A DNA stretch of 64,000 bases from a virus: IMG/VR virus record IMGVR_UViG_3300008954_000002, positions 62,001 to 126,000 of that record; one strand, given 5' to 3'. The translations under genes were made by a program, and so were the position numbers. The notes below the pieces were generated by a model. The model saw nothing but the letters and a program-made list of their open reading frames with translations. It was not told where the DNA came from and searched no databases. This document shows positions 6,703 to 14,455 of the stretch, piece by piece; position 1 is the first letter of the stretch, and each line of letters opens with the position of its first letter.

Positions 6703-8436
6703 ATGGCTAAAACTCAAATTCGATCTGAAGCGATTAAACTTCAGACCGCTAAAAGATTAATTGGTGGTGTAGACGGCAGCGCAGACGCTGAAGAAGTAGC
6801 AGTTGATAGTACATACTTCGATCTTGCTGCTGTCAGCGGTACAGATACTCTTCAAATTGTAGCTGAAGGCTTCCAAGACCTAGTTGGTGCAATGTTAACT
6901 GATAATACTGAAAATGGTATTGCAGTAACTTATCAAGATACAGATGGAACTATTGATTTTGATGTCAACGATCCCATAATTTCTCTAACTGGAGCTGTTG
7001 CAGGCTCAGCGACAATGACCAATCTGGGTAATGTATCTATTACCACTACTGCTACATCTGATCCAACACTAACCCTCGATGGCGACTGTAGTGGTTCGGC
7101 AACCTTTACAGACTTAGGTAATGCTACTCTCACTGTAATAGTAGCAGATAACTCTCACTACCTAGCATCTAGCTATATTTCAGATGCAACCTCTGAAGCT
7201 ACAGCAAATGTAATTGTTAAGCGAGATGCTAGTGGTGACTTTGCAGCCAATAACTTATCAGTAGCTGGTATTACAGCAAATGGTAATATTTCAGCAGTTG
7301 ACATGACCTTATCTGGCGATCTCTTGGTTAATGGTACCCAGACTTTTATGGATACAACCAGATGGCTAGTTAAAGATAAGGACATGGTCCTAGGTGTTGC
7401 TGGTGGTGAACGTCTTGCAGTAAGTCGTACAAACGCCTCTCCATCTGTTTACTCACAAACTGCTCATGGCTACTCCACTAATGATTATATCTACATATGG
7501 GGTGATAGTGGTTCTGTTTCTGATGGTGTTCATCAGGTCACTTCTATCGACGCCGATAGCTTCAGCATTGCTGTAGACACAAGCGGAGACACTGGTTCTA
7601 AAAGCTCCAACATGTCCCTTAGTGCAGTAACAGAAGCTACTGCCAACGGCGGTGGGCTCCATGTTCCTGGTACTAGCTTGCACAAGCTAATTTACAATAG
7701 CACTAATGGCTGGGACTCTACTGATGATCTTAACATTGCCACCGGAAAGGTGTTTAAAATTGCTGGAAGTGAAGTACTTTCTGCAAGCAACCTTGACAAT
7801 GCTGTCAAGGTAGAAAACGCAAACTGGGATAGTACTACGAACAAACAACTAACAGTTACAAATGGTGGTACTGGACTACAAGCTGTTACACAGGGCGATA
7901 TTTTGTATGCTAGTGCTACAAATACCATTAGTGCTGCAGGGCCAGGATCTGAATCTAATGTACAAGCTTGGGATGCTGCTTTGGATGACTTTAGTGGTCT
8001 TATCCAAACCCCAAACAAGATCCCCTACTTTGACAGTGCTACCACTATGGATATGTTTGACTTCAAAGATGAAGATAACATGTCTTCTAACTCTGATGCG
8101 GCATTAGCCTCACAACAGTCTATCAAGGCATATGCTGATAATAGTGGTGGCGCAGCCTCCCTATTTGCACATAGTACTGTTGGTGCTGGTGGCGTAGCCT
8201 CTGGGGACACAACTGCACACGGCGCAACCATGGTTGCTGGCCTAGATGCCAGTGGCATTTCTAATGTGGGTGGCGATGAAACAAAGTATATGGTCTTTCT
8301 AGACGGTATGCTACAAGACAAAGGTGCAAACGATGACTTTAGTCATGTCTATGACAACGATAACGCGCTTACCATAAAATGGCAAAAAACACTTTATGAA
8401 GGACAAACAATTGTCATTCGTGGCGCTACAGTCTAA
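6703..8436 (+). CDS. Tail fibre / receptor-binding-type structural protein
   Basis: 577 aa, ATG preceded by AAGGAG. The sequence is Asp/Ser/Thr/Gly-rich and beta-repetitive, typical of trimeric phage fibres. Two related repeats read SATMTNLGNVSIT and SATFTDLGNATLT; later stretches include VIVKRDASGDFAANNL, TTNKQLTVTNGGTGLQ and SDAALASQQSIKAYADN, modules common in tail fibres of aquatic phages. The C-terminus (VFLDGMLQDKGANDDFS, then GQTIVIRGATV) resembles the closing domain of fibre or adhesin tips. It lies between the two halves of split dnaE, followed by a strong terminator. Function is inferred from composition and module type, not from a catalytic motif. Confidence 0.75.
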   Translation: MAKTQIRSEAIKLQTAKRLIGGVDGSADAEEVAVDSTYFDLAAVSGTDTLQIVAEGFQDLVGAMLTDNTENGIAVTYQDTDGTIDFDVNDPIISLTGAVAGSATMTNLGNVSITTTATSDPTLTLDGDCSGSATFTDLGNATLTVIVADNSHYLASSYISDATSEATANVIVKRDASGDFAANNLSVAGITANGNISAVDMTLSGDLLVNGTQTFMDTTRWLVKDKDMVLGVAGGERLAVSRTNASPSVYSQTAHGYSTNDYIYIWGDSGSVSDGVHQVTSIDADSFSIAVDTSGDTGSKSSNMSLSAVTEATANGGGLHVPGTSLHKLIYNSTNGWDSTDDLNIATGKVFKIAGSEVLSASNLDNAVKVENANWDSTTNKQLTVTNGGTGLQAVTQGDILYASATNTISAAGPGSESNVQAWDAALDDFSGLIQTPNKIPYFDSATTMDMFDFKDEDNMSSNSDAALASQQSIKAYADNSGGAASLFAHSTVGAGGVASGDTTAHGATMVAGLDASGISNVGGDETKYMVFLDGMLQDKGANDDFSHVYDNDNALTIKWQKTLYEGQTIVIRGATV

Positions 8437-8481
8437 ACAACACAATATATAGACATTAAGTATCTTTCTAAGGTACAACCT

Positions 8482-8512
8482 AGTGCGGGGGGAGAACCCC
8501 CCGCACTTTCTT
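8482..8512 (+). terminator. Strong rho-independent terminator after the fibre gene
   Basis: An 11-bp GC-rich stem (AGTGCGGGGGG at 8482-8492, complement at 8497-8507) with an AGAA loop is followed by TTCTTTAT. It ends the fibre transcript inside the dnaE B-C gap, so dnaE-C downstream needs its own promoter or readthrough. Confidence 0.85.
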
Positions 8513-8526
8513 TATATGGAGAAAAT

Positions 8527-8952
8527 ATGATTAGAAAGGTAAAACAATTCTTTTATAGAACAAGGCTAATAATAAGACTCTTGTATCGATCAAGTATATG
8601 GAAGGAAGCGAATCTTATAAGAGACAATATGGAACTAAGAACTGGCGGTGGTAACTATAAAAAAGACTACCGACGATATTGTAATATACTCCGTGGTCGT
8701 ATAAGAACTGATAATGTGGGATGGGATGACATAGTAGGAGTCACTACTCTTTCTATTGTGGGAACAGCAGCAGAAGATAACGAACTACTTAAACAGCAAG
8801 CTCTTGAACTAGCATCTATCTCTACAGACCTATATGTTATGCTTTGTGAAAGAAAAGTAGATCACTCTGGCATTCGTGAAGAGGGTGAGGAAATTAAAAG
8901 CGAACACAGCACTCTAGTATTGATAGATACCAATACGGAAACAGAGCTATAA
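8527..8952 (+). CDS. Hypothetical protein
   Basis: 141 aa, starting MIRKVKQFFYRTRLIIRLLY with TGGAG just upstream. The N-terminus is strongly basic with a hydrophobic-basic helix that could sit at a membrane surface. The middle is helical (LKQQALELASISTDLYVML) and the C-terminus acidic. It starts 15 bases after a terminator and its stop touches the next small gene. No family recognised. Confidence 0.5.
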   Translation: MIRKVKQFFYRTRLIIRLLYRSSIWKEANLIRDNMELRTGGGNYKKDYRRYCNILRGRIRTDNVGWDDIVGVTTLSIVGTAAEDNELLKQQALELASISTDLYVMLCERKVDHSGIREEGEEIKSEHSTLVLIDTNTETEL

Positions 8953-9129
8953 ATGTTCCTACAGCCTAAAGATATAACCTCAGTCATATTCTTGCTTTCA
9001 TCTACAATGTGGCTAGGAACTTTTATTCTTGCTATACTATCAGACAGCTCATTCTCAGAATGTTTTAAATTGCTGAGCCTATCAATATTATGTGGATATG
9101 TTTCTTACTATTTCCACTTCAACATGTAA
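8953..9129 (+). CDS. Small two-helix membrane protein
   Basis: 58 aa starting immediately after the upstream stop (TAA then ATG). Two hydrophobic helices are visible: VIFLLSSTMWLGTFILAIL and LLSLSILCGYVSYYFHF. The size and two-helix layout are compatible with a small holin or other phage membrane protein, but no lysis partner is adjacent, so this stays a description. The next gene starts 20 bases downstream. Confidence 0.5.
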   Translation: MFLQPKDITSVIFLLSSTMWLGTFILAILSDSSFSECFKLLSLSILCGYVSYYFHFNM

Positions 9130-9149
9130 CAAGAGGATCTATCGACTAC

Positions 9150-9506
9150 ATGTACGAGTCACAAGAAAAAGAAGATAAAGATTATATAGCTGAAGTTGAA
9201 TACTGCCTTGATGGTATTATCCCAGAAGAGGTTATGCTTGTTGATTTACTAAGAAAACTAAAAATCCAAGCAGAAGATATTGAAGACTACTCTTTATCGT
9301 TTTCACCTGGAGAAAGAACAGAAGATTATGATTACTTTGTAATCACTTGCTCAAAGACTACTGCTTCACAGAGCGACTCTCACGAGTCTTCTCCCTACGG
9401 AGTAAGCCTGTCGCTTTATCAAGATAGAGTTTCAGAACTCACTTCATCTGAGCAAGACGATACTACTTTAGGAAATCAGCTACAGCTTATATTCTCCAAC
9501 GATTAA
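9150..9506 (+). CDS. Hypothetical acidic protein
   Basis: 118 aa from the ATG at 9150 (MYESQEKEDKDYIAEVEY); AAGAGGA lies about 12 bases upstream. An earlier in-frame ATG at 9090 falls inside the membrane-protein gene and is less likely. The protein is rich in Asp, Glu and Ser, with no recognisable motif. It is the last gene before the dnaE C-piece, 14 bases away. Confidence 0.5.
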   Translation: MYESQEKEDKDYIAEVEYCLDGIIPEEVMLVDLLRKLKIQAEDIEDYSLSFSPGERTEDYDYFVITCSKTTASQSDSHESSPYGVSLSLYQDRVSELTSSEQDDTTLGNQLQLIFSND

Positions 9507-9520
9507 CCGTAAGGATATAT

Positions 9521-9625
9521 ATGAAGATTAAATCCCGAGAATACCTCGGGCTTGCACCAGTGTATGATATTGGTCTGCCCGACCATCACAATTTTGTTAT
9601 TCAAGGCGGTTTAGTTGCGGCAAAT
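9521..9625 (+). other. DnaE split intein, C-half (IntC, 35 aa)
   Basis: Reads MKIKSREYLGLAPVYDIGLP, then DHHNFVIQGGLVAAN, followed by Cys+1. Block F (VYDIGLPDHHNF) and block G (LVAAN then C) are intact; as in other DnaE inteins the residue before the terminal Asn is not His. Length and sequence pattern match the 35-36-residue cyanobacterial C-inteins. Confidence 0.94.
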
Positions 9626-10714
9626 TGTTTCAATGCAAGCCATTCTGTCTCGTATTCAAAGCTTACTTACATATCCGCCTATTTGAAAGCAAACTATCCG
9701 GCACAATTCTTCTGTGCACTTATGTCTGTGCGCTCCAAGTCTTTGCAACCTAAGCTCTGGGCTAATAAAGCTCCTGAGTATATGCAGGAGGCAGGCCGTC
9801 TTGGTGTAACTATACATCCACCCTCTATTAATGGTTCTGAACTTGAATTCTCAGTAAAGAGCAATGATATCTACTTTGGACTCAATGCTATTAGAGACGT
9901 TGGTGTTGCTGCAGCTAGAGCCATTATAAAAGCAAGAGGTAGCCAGCCATATAAAGACATATACGACTTTCTACATAGGGTAAACCTTAGGAAAGCGACT
10001 ACTAAGACTTTTATAAGCCTTGTAAAGGCAGGCGCTTTTGACAAGTTGGGATATAGCCGCCCATCTCTTCTTGAACATACAGCCGCTTTATATGCTTATG
10101 TAAAAGATATTGTAGAATATGAACAAAGAAAGTTAGATATAGTCGCTAGAGACGAAGAAAATAGAAAGAAAACACTTCTCTTAGATAGAAAAAAAGAACT
10201 AAACAAACTATTACGAAAAGAGAAAAGAGAACCCACCTCCAAAGAAGAGGAGTTCTTAATTAGTATCAAAGGTCTTAGACGGTTACCCGCTCTTAAACCC
10301 AAGGCTTTTCCTGAACCACCAGAAGTAAAAAGAGCTAGCACTGTTGAACTCTCATTAGAAGAGATCATGGAGCAGGCACACTACATAGGTTGCTATGTAG
10401 GAGTACATCCAGTTATGCTCATCAACAACAACGCAGAGCGTCTGTGCAACCTATATACAGGTCAACATGCTAATGTCTGCGGAGTACTTAACAATGTCAA
10501 AGAAATCACAACTAGAAAGGGAAGACAAATGGCTTTCCTAGAAATAGATGATTCCACTGACATAGCTGAGGTAGTAGTTTTCCCAGCTGTATGGCGCAAG
10601 ACTAATCAGTCTTTAGTCACGCAGGGAAAGCTAGTAGAGTTAAGAGTTAAGGTTGAGCAAGAAGAACCAACCCTTAAGCTAATGGCTACTTCAGTCAAAA
10701 TATACGAGGAATAG
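9521..10714 (+). CDS. dnaE: DnaE C-intein plus DNA polymerase III alpha subunit, piece C
   Basis: 397 aa with AAGGA seven bases before the ATG. Residues 1-35 are the C-intein. The extein starts CFNASHSVSYSKLTYISAYL, matching the CFNKSHS-type motif at the cyanobacterial DnaE splice site, and continues LKANYPAQFFCALM. Next come the helix-hairpin-helix region (AIRDVGVAAARAIIKARG), a Lys/Arg-rich coiled insert (about residues 200-245), and an OB-fold (HANVCGVLNNVKEITTRKG) near the C-terminus. Splicing to piece B would restore fingers, beta-binding and OB regions. The phosphoesterase gene follows 4 bases downstream. Confidence 0.92.
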   Translation: MKIKSREYLGLAPVYDIGLPDHHNFVIQGGLVAANCFNASHSVSYSKLTYISAYLKANYPAQFFCALMSVRSKSLQPKLWANKAPEYMQEAGRLGVTIHPPSINGSELEFSVKSNDIYFGLNAIRDVGVAAARAIIKARGSQPYKDIYDFLHRVNLRKATTKTFISLVKAGAFDKLGYSRPSLLEHTAALYAYVKDIVEYEQRKLDIVARDEENRKKTLLLDRKKELNKLLRKEKREPTSKEEEFLISIKGLRRLPALKPKAFPEPPEVKRASTVELSLEEIMEQAHYIGCYVGVHPVMLINNNAERLCNLYTGQHANVCGVLNNVKEITTRKGRQMAFLEIDDSTDIAEVVVFPAVWRKTNQSLVTQGKLVELRVKVEQEEPTLKLMATSVKIYEE

Positions 10715-10718
10715 TTAT

Positions 10719-11801
10719 ATGAGTAGATGGCAACCAGAAGAAGAACACTTACTTAGGCTTTTGCTACCTACAAATAGCCATACCGAGATAGCAGTAGAAT
10801 TTGAAAGGCGCTTCCAAAAGATGCTGCCTGGATTTACCTCGCTAAGATCTTCAGAAGCAATACGCAAGAAGTGTAACCGCGAAGAACTAACAGCTGATTC
10901 TATAGTAGGATACAGCGATCCCTATAAAGATCGCTGGGAATATATTAAGAGTCTTGGAAACGAGTACAAGCTAGACGCTGAGGAACTAACAGTAGGAATA
11001 GTAGACGATGTAGATAGAAAGATACTCACACTATCTGATCTACACTTTCCGTTTGCCCTAGAGGACCATATACATAGGGCACTACTCGATCATTCAGACG
11101 CAGATGTTGTCGTGCTGAATGGCGATCTACTAGACGGATATATATTCTCTACCTTTGGCAGAGCCAAACGAGTAGCCGCACTTAAAGAGTACATAGCTGT
11201 ATTTGAACTAGTTCGTTATATTTCAGACAACTTCCCACATGTTATTATTACAAGTGGAAATCATGATGTAAGGCCTGCAAGAGCACTTAGCAGATCAGAC
11301 TTCAACAAAGAAGCTACTCAAGTACTTAGACCAGACCTATTAGCTAGAATAGCTAATGGCGAAATGCTTGATGAATATGGCGAGATAGTAGAACTAGTCG
11401 GCATGGATAATGTTACATATCAAAAATATGACTCTTGGTATGTACGAGTAGGCAAAACAATATTCTGCCATCCATCTGCATGGCGGGGTAGCTATCCTGG
11501 AGGCACTGTAACTAAACTATGCGATTACTTTACCAACAGAATGGGCAGTGAATCTTTTGACTCTATAGTCGTGGGGCACACACACCGGATCTATATGGGT
11601 ATTGTTGGCAACAAACTACTAATAGAGCAGGGTGCTATGTGCGCTCGACAGCCCTACCAGCATAAAGATGATCTCAGATTCACACATGCCATGAACGGCT
11701 ATGCAGTAATATATCAAGACGCAGACGGCAATACAGACTTCAACCTAAGCGGCCCAATATATATTGGAAGCCAATTACCACCTAAAAAGGAAATACTATA
11801 A
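10719..11801 (+). CDS. Calcineurin-like metallophosphoesterase with N-terminal SANT/Myb-like region
   Basis: 360 aa. The N-terminal 60 residues (SRWQPEEEHLLRLLLPTNSH) look like a SANT/Myb-type helical DNA-binding domain. The metallophosphoesterase core carries the full set of metal-binding motifs: SDLHFPF (about 106), NGDLLDG (about 134), SGNHDVR (about 181), and GHTHRIY (about 287). It probably hydrolyses phosphodiester or phosphomonoester bonds, perhaps in nucleic acids given the N-terminal domain. Domain order resembles phage and host DNA-repair phosphoesterases, but the substrate is not determinable here. The stop overlaps the next start by one base. Confidence 0.82.
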   Translation: MSRWQPEEEHLLRLLLPTNSHTEIAVEFERRFQKMLPGFTSLRSSEAIRKKCNREELTADSIVGYSDPYKDRWEYIKSLGNEYKLDAEELTVGIVDDVDRKILTLSDLHFPFALEDHIHRALLDHSDADVVVLNGDLLDGYIFSTFGRAKRVAALKEYIAVFELVRYISDNFPHVIITSGNHDVRPARALSRSDFNKEATQVLRPDLLARIANGEMLDEYGEIVELVGMDNVTYQKYDSWYVRVGKTIFCHPSAWRGSYPGGTVTKLCDYFTNRMGSESFDSIVVGHTHRIYMGIVGNKLLIEQGAMCARQPYQHKDDLRFTHAMNGYAVIYQDADGNTDFNLSGPIYIGSQLPPKKEIL

Positions 11802-12151
11802 TGTCTCTTGTAGATTCGACTGGTCGGCCAGTCTCAACAGAAGAAGGGATAAGCAATTCTGATCTTATCCAAGTGCTAACCTCTTTTAGAGTTAGAATGG
11901 ATGCTGCAAACGCTCAGATTGTTCAACTAGGACTACTACTTGAATATCTATATGAGCAGCTAGAGAAGAAGGGTATGGAAATACCTATGGAAGAATTCAA
12001 TGCTTGGGCTAAGACCCGCTACGAAGAAATCCAAAAAGAAGCAGAGAAGATGATGGAAGAAGGATTCGCTGACGACTTTGTTAAGCAGGCAGAAGCAGCA
12101 ATGCAAGACCTAACTAACATTGAACGCCAAGTGGATCTAACTGATGAGTAG
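11801..12151 (+). CDS. Hypothetical helical acidic protein
   Basis: 116 aa, starting in a TAATG overlap with the phosphoesterase gene. Mostly helical and acidic, with a leucine-rich heptad-like stretch (AQIVQLGLLLEYLYEQLEKK) and a Glu/Lys-rich helix (EIQKEAEKMMEEGFADDF). It overlaps the Cas4-like nuclease gene by 8 bases, so the two are probably translationally coupled. No family recognised. Confidence 0.55.
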   Translation: MSLVDSTGRPVSTEEGISNSDLIQVLTSFRVRMDAANAQIVQLGLLLEYLYEQLEKKGMEIPMEEFNAWAKTRYEEIQKEAEKMMEEGFADDFVKQAEAAMQDLTNIERQVDLTDE

Positions 12152-13181
12152 TAAATGGTCATTTATACAACACATAACAGACTACTTAGGGCGAGATAAA
12201 CTAGGAAATCAAAAGGCCCCCACTCTGTGGCCCTCTGAAGCAACAGCTATTGTTGCCAATGCACATGGTGAACAAGTTGCTGAGGGGAAATGTAGGCGAG
12301 CCACTTACTTCAGGTATATGTGTGATTGGTACTATTTTAATAGTGACGCATATGCACATTATCAACCTCTCGTAGAGCAGATCAAAGAGAAAAGCATTCC
12401 ACATGACGGTTACGTTCAGTGGATCTTCAAGCAGGGGAACCTATATGAAGAATCATGCTTGCAAGACTCTAAAGAATCAGGTATCTATATTGCCGATCAG
12501 ACACAAGTATATGTGCCTAGCCACAATGTCTCAGGCAAAGTAGATATCGTTGCTCTTAATCCAGTTACTAAGAACTATTCCATTGTTGAACTTAAATCCG
12601 TTTATGGATTCAATGGCAATAGTGTACTTGGTACTCCAGGTGAGAGAAAGAAAGGTCAGCTGGGTACACCACGCACAGGCCACCTTATGCAAATAGGCAT
12701 TTACCAATGGTGGTATGCTGGACAAGACGAAAGATTTGAAGAGGGTAGGCTAGTTTATGGTGCACGAGATACAGGCAGGTTTGCTGAATACCTAATTCAA
12801 ATACGTCCATACGATACAGATACTGGTGTACAAAATTTTATCTCTTACACAGGTAACTGTCCAAACAAAACAGAAGAAGTTGTAACAGACATTAGTATAG
12901 AGAACATACTTGAACAATATGCTCTCATTCTAAGATCCCTAGATTCAGGCGAAATACCCGAAAGAGATTATAGCTTGCAATACTCTGACGAACACATCTC
13001 AAAGCTTTATGATAGAAAAGAGCTACCTAAGGCCGACATGGAAAGGCATGGGAAGAGAACTCAGCAGCTAGCAGAGGGTAAGCGCCCTATTAAAGCTGTA
13101 GAGCGCGGCGACTGGCAATGCCGCTTATGCAAGTATAAAGACATCTGTTACGACGATAAAAAGAACCCAATAAACATATAG
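12144..13181 (+). CDS. Cas4/RecB-like PD-(D/E)XK exonuclease with iron-sulfur cysteines
   Basis: 345 aa. The nuclease core shows SGKVDIVALNP (metal-binding Asp) and YSIVELKSVYG (ExK) around residues 128-154. Flanking cysteines fit a 4Fe-4S cluster: Cys50 in GKCRRATYFRYMC, and Cys326, Cys329 and Cys335 in CRLCKYKDIC. HLMQIGIYQWWY (about residue 175) supplies the conserved Q-Y helix of the family. This arrangement is that of Cas4 and AddB-type nucleases, which resect DNA ends with ssDNA exonuclease activity. No CRISPR array or cas1 is seen, so a role in phage recombination or replication is more likely, in keeping with recA and dnaE nearby. Confidence 0.85.
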   Translation: MSSKWSFIQHITDYLGRDKLGNQKAPTLWPSEATAIVANAHGEQVAEGKCRRATYFRYMCDWYYFNSDAYAHYQPLVEQIKEKSIPHDGYVQWIFKQGNLYEESCLQDSKESGIYIADQTQVYVPSHNVSGKVDIVALNPVTKNYSIVELKSVYGFNGNSVLGTPGERKKGQLGTPRTGHLMQIGIYQWWYAGQDERFEEGRLVYGARDTGRFAEYLIQIRPYDTDTGVQNFISYTGNCPNKTEEVVTDISIENILEQYALILRSLDSGEIPERDYSLQYSDEHISKLYDRKELPKADMERHGKRTQQLAEGKRPIKAVERGDWQCRLCKYKDICYDDKKNPINI

Positions 13182-13187
13182 GAACTT

Positions 13188-13442
13188 ATGGATACCTACT
13201 TCCTTGTGAAGATATGGGTAGACAATGAGCTAACAGTATATGGACCGTATCTAGAGTTGGATGATGCGGTCACTATGCTTATAGACCATTTGCCTCCCAT
13301 TGCATTGGCTCAAATACTCAAAAAGAAAGTAGCTAGGTACCTGGCCGAAGTGCATGAGTGCATACTTAATGCAGATGGAAGCTGGGATACTATAGCTATT
13401 AGAATCAAGGAAAACGAATGCGAACGCAGACCCCATATGTAA
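13188..13442 (+). CDS. Hypothetical small protein
   Basis: 84 aa, AGGA five bases before the ATG. It starts MDTYFLVKIWVDNELTVYGP, mixed alpha/beta with a hydrophobic helix in the middle. No cysteine pairs or catalytic motifs. It overlaps the start of the IMPDH/GMPR-type gene by 25 bases. Confidence 0.5.
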   Translation: MDTYFLVKIWVDNELTVYGPYLELDDAVTMLIDHLPPIALAQILKKKVARYLAEVHECILNADGSWDTIAIRIKENECERRPHM

Positions 13443-14455
13443 ATCCATTACTTTCAGAAAACCTATCCGTTAACGATGTTCTATTGCTCCCAGCCAAAGG
13501 AATCCTTACCTCAAGAGCAGATGCAAAACTAAAGCCATTCATTTACAGCGCTCCTATGGACACTGTGACAGGCTATGGAATGTCTAACGCTATGGTAGCT
13601 CTTGGAGAGCATCCTGTAGTCTGTCGCTTCCTACATGAAGACTGGAACAGAACCTTTACCGAGCACATGGAAAACCCTAATGTTTTCTTTGCAATAGGTG
13701 CTAAAGAAGCCGACTTGGAGGACTTCCTATATAGACTCAATAACACTAAGCCTGCATATGGCTCAGTATCGGTATCCATAGACATAGCTCATGGGGACTC
13801 CGTAATGGCTCACAGTGCAGCTACATTGCTCTCTAAAAGCCCCTACATAGGGAACATTATGTCTGGCTCTCTCTGTACCCCTGAGGGGGCAGAGAGAGCT
13901 TGGGCTGCTGGGTGCACACACCTAAGAGTGGGTGTAGGCCCTGGAGCAGCTTGCACAACTAGGCTAATGACGGGCTGTGGCTATCCGCAGCTAAAAGCTA
14001 TCTATATTATAGCCAAATATCTAGAAGCAAAAGAGATAGATATAGAGATTATTGCTGATGGAGGAATCAAGTATTCTGGCGATGCCGTGAAGTATCTTGC
14101 AGCAGGGGCAGACGCCATTATGTTGGGCAGTCGATTTAGCTCTTGTATCGAAAGCGCTGGCTGGTTTGTAAACAAAGACAACAGAAGAGAAAAGAAATTT
14201 AGAGGACAAGCGTCCAGAGAATTTCAAATCTCACAGTATGCAAAAGATCCTGCTTGTCCCGAAGGAGCGTCTGGCCCCACCATTACTCCTAAAGGATTTT
14301 GCAAGAACATAGTGGAAGAGTTTAGAGGTGGTGTAGCGTCGGCTATCAGTTACCTTGGCCTTAGCTCAATAGAAGAGCTAAATCCTACAAATGTATACTT
14401 TGTAAAGATTACGCAAGCAGCCTATATAGAAGGCACGCCTCATGGTACTAAATAA
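13418..14455 (+). CDS. IMP dehydrogenase / GMP reductase family enzyme without CBS domains
   Basis: 345 aa TIM-barrel enzyme. The catalytic loop reads VGPGAACTTR (Cys near residue 178). The following phosphate-binding motifs are IIADGGIKYSGDAVKYLAAG and ADAIMLGSRF. The C-terminal part (EEFRGGVASAISYLG, then FVKITQAAYIEGTPH) resembles IMPDH slightly more than GMP reductase. The usual CBS pair of cellular IMPDH is absent. IMPDH oxidises IMP to XMP for GTP synthesis; GMPR does the reverse step from GMP to IMP. Either would adjust purine pools for phage replication; I cannot decide which. It overlaps its neighbours on both sides. Confidence 0.82.
   Translation: MRTQTPYVNPLLSENLSVNDVLLLPAKGILTSRADAKLKPFIYSAPMDTVTGYGMSNAMVALGEHPVVCRFLHEDWNRTFTEHMENPNVFFAIGAKEADLEDFLYRLNNTKPAYGSVSVSIDIAHGDSVMAHSAATLLSKSPYIGNIMSGSLCTPEGAERAWAAGCTHLRVGVGPGAACTTRLMTGCGYPQLKAIYIIAKYLEAKEIDIEIIADGGIKYSGDAVKYLAAGADAIMLGSRFSSCIESAGWFVNKDNRREKKFRGQASREFQISQYAKDPACPEGASGPTITPKGFCKNIVEEFRGGVASAISYLGLSSIEELNPTNVYFVKITQAAYIEGTPHGTK

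Noticed and set aside
6933-8321. Several minus-strand frames inside the fibre gene
   Set aside because: They follow from the repetitive Thr/Ser/Ala codons of the + strand gene and have no ribosome-binding sites.
12144-13181. Cas4-like gene as a sign of a CRISPR-Cas locus
   Set aside because: No repeat-spacer array or other cas gene is visible in the window.
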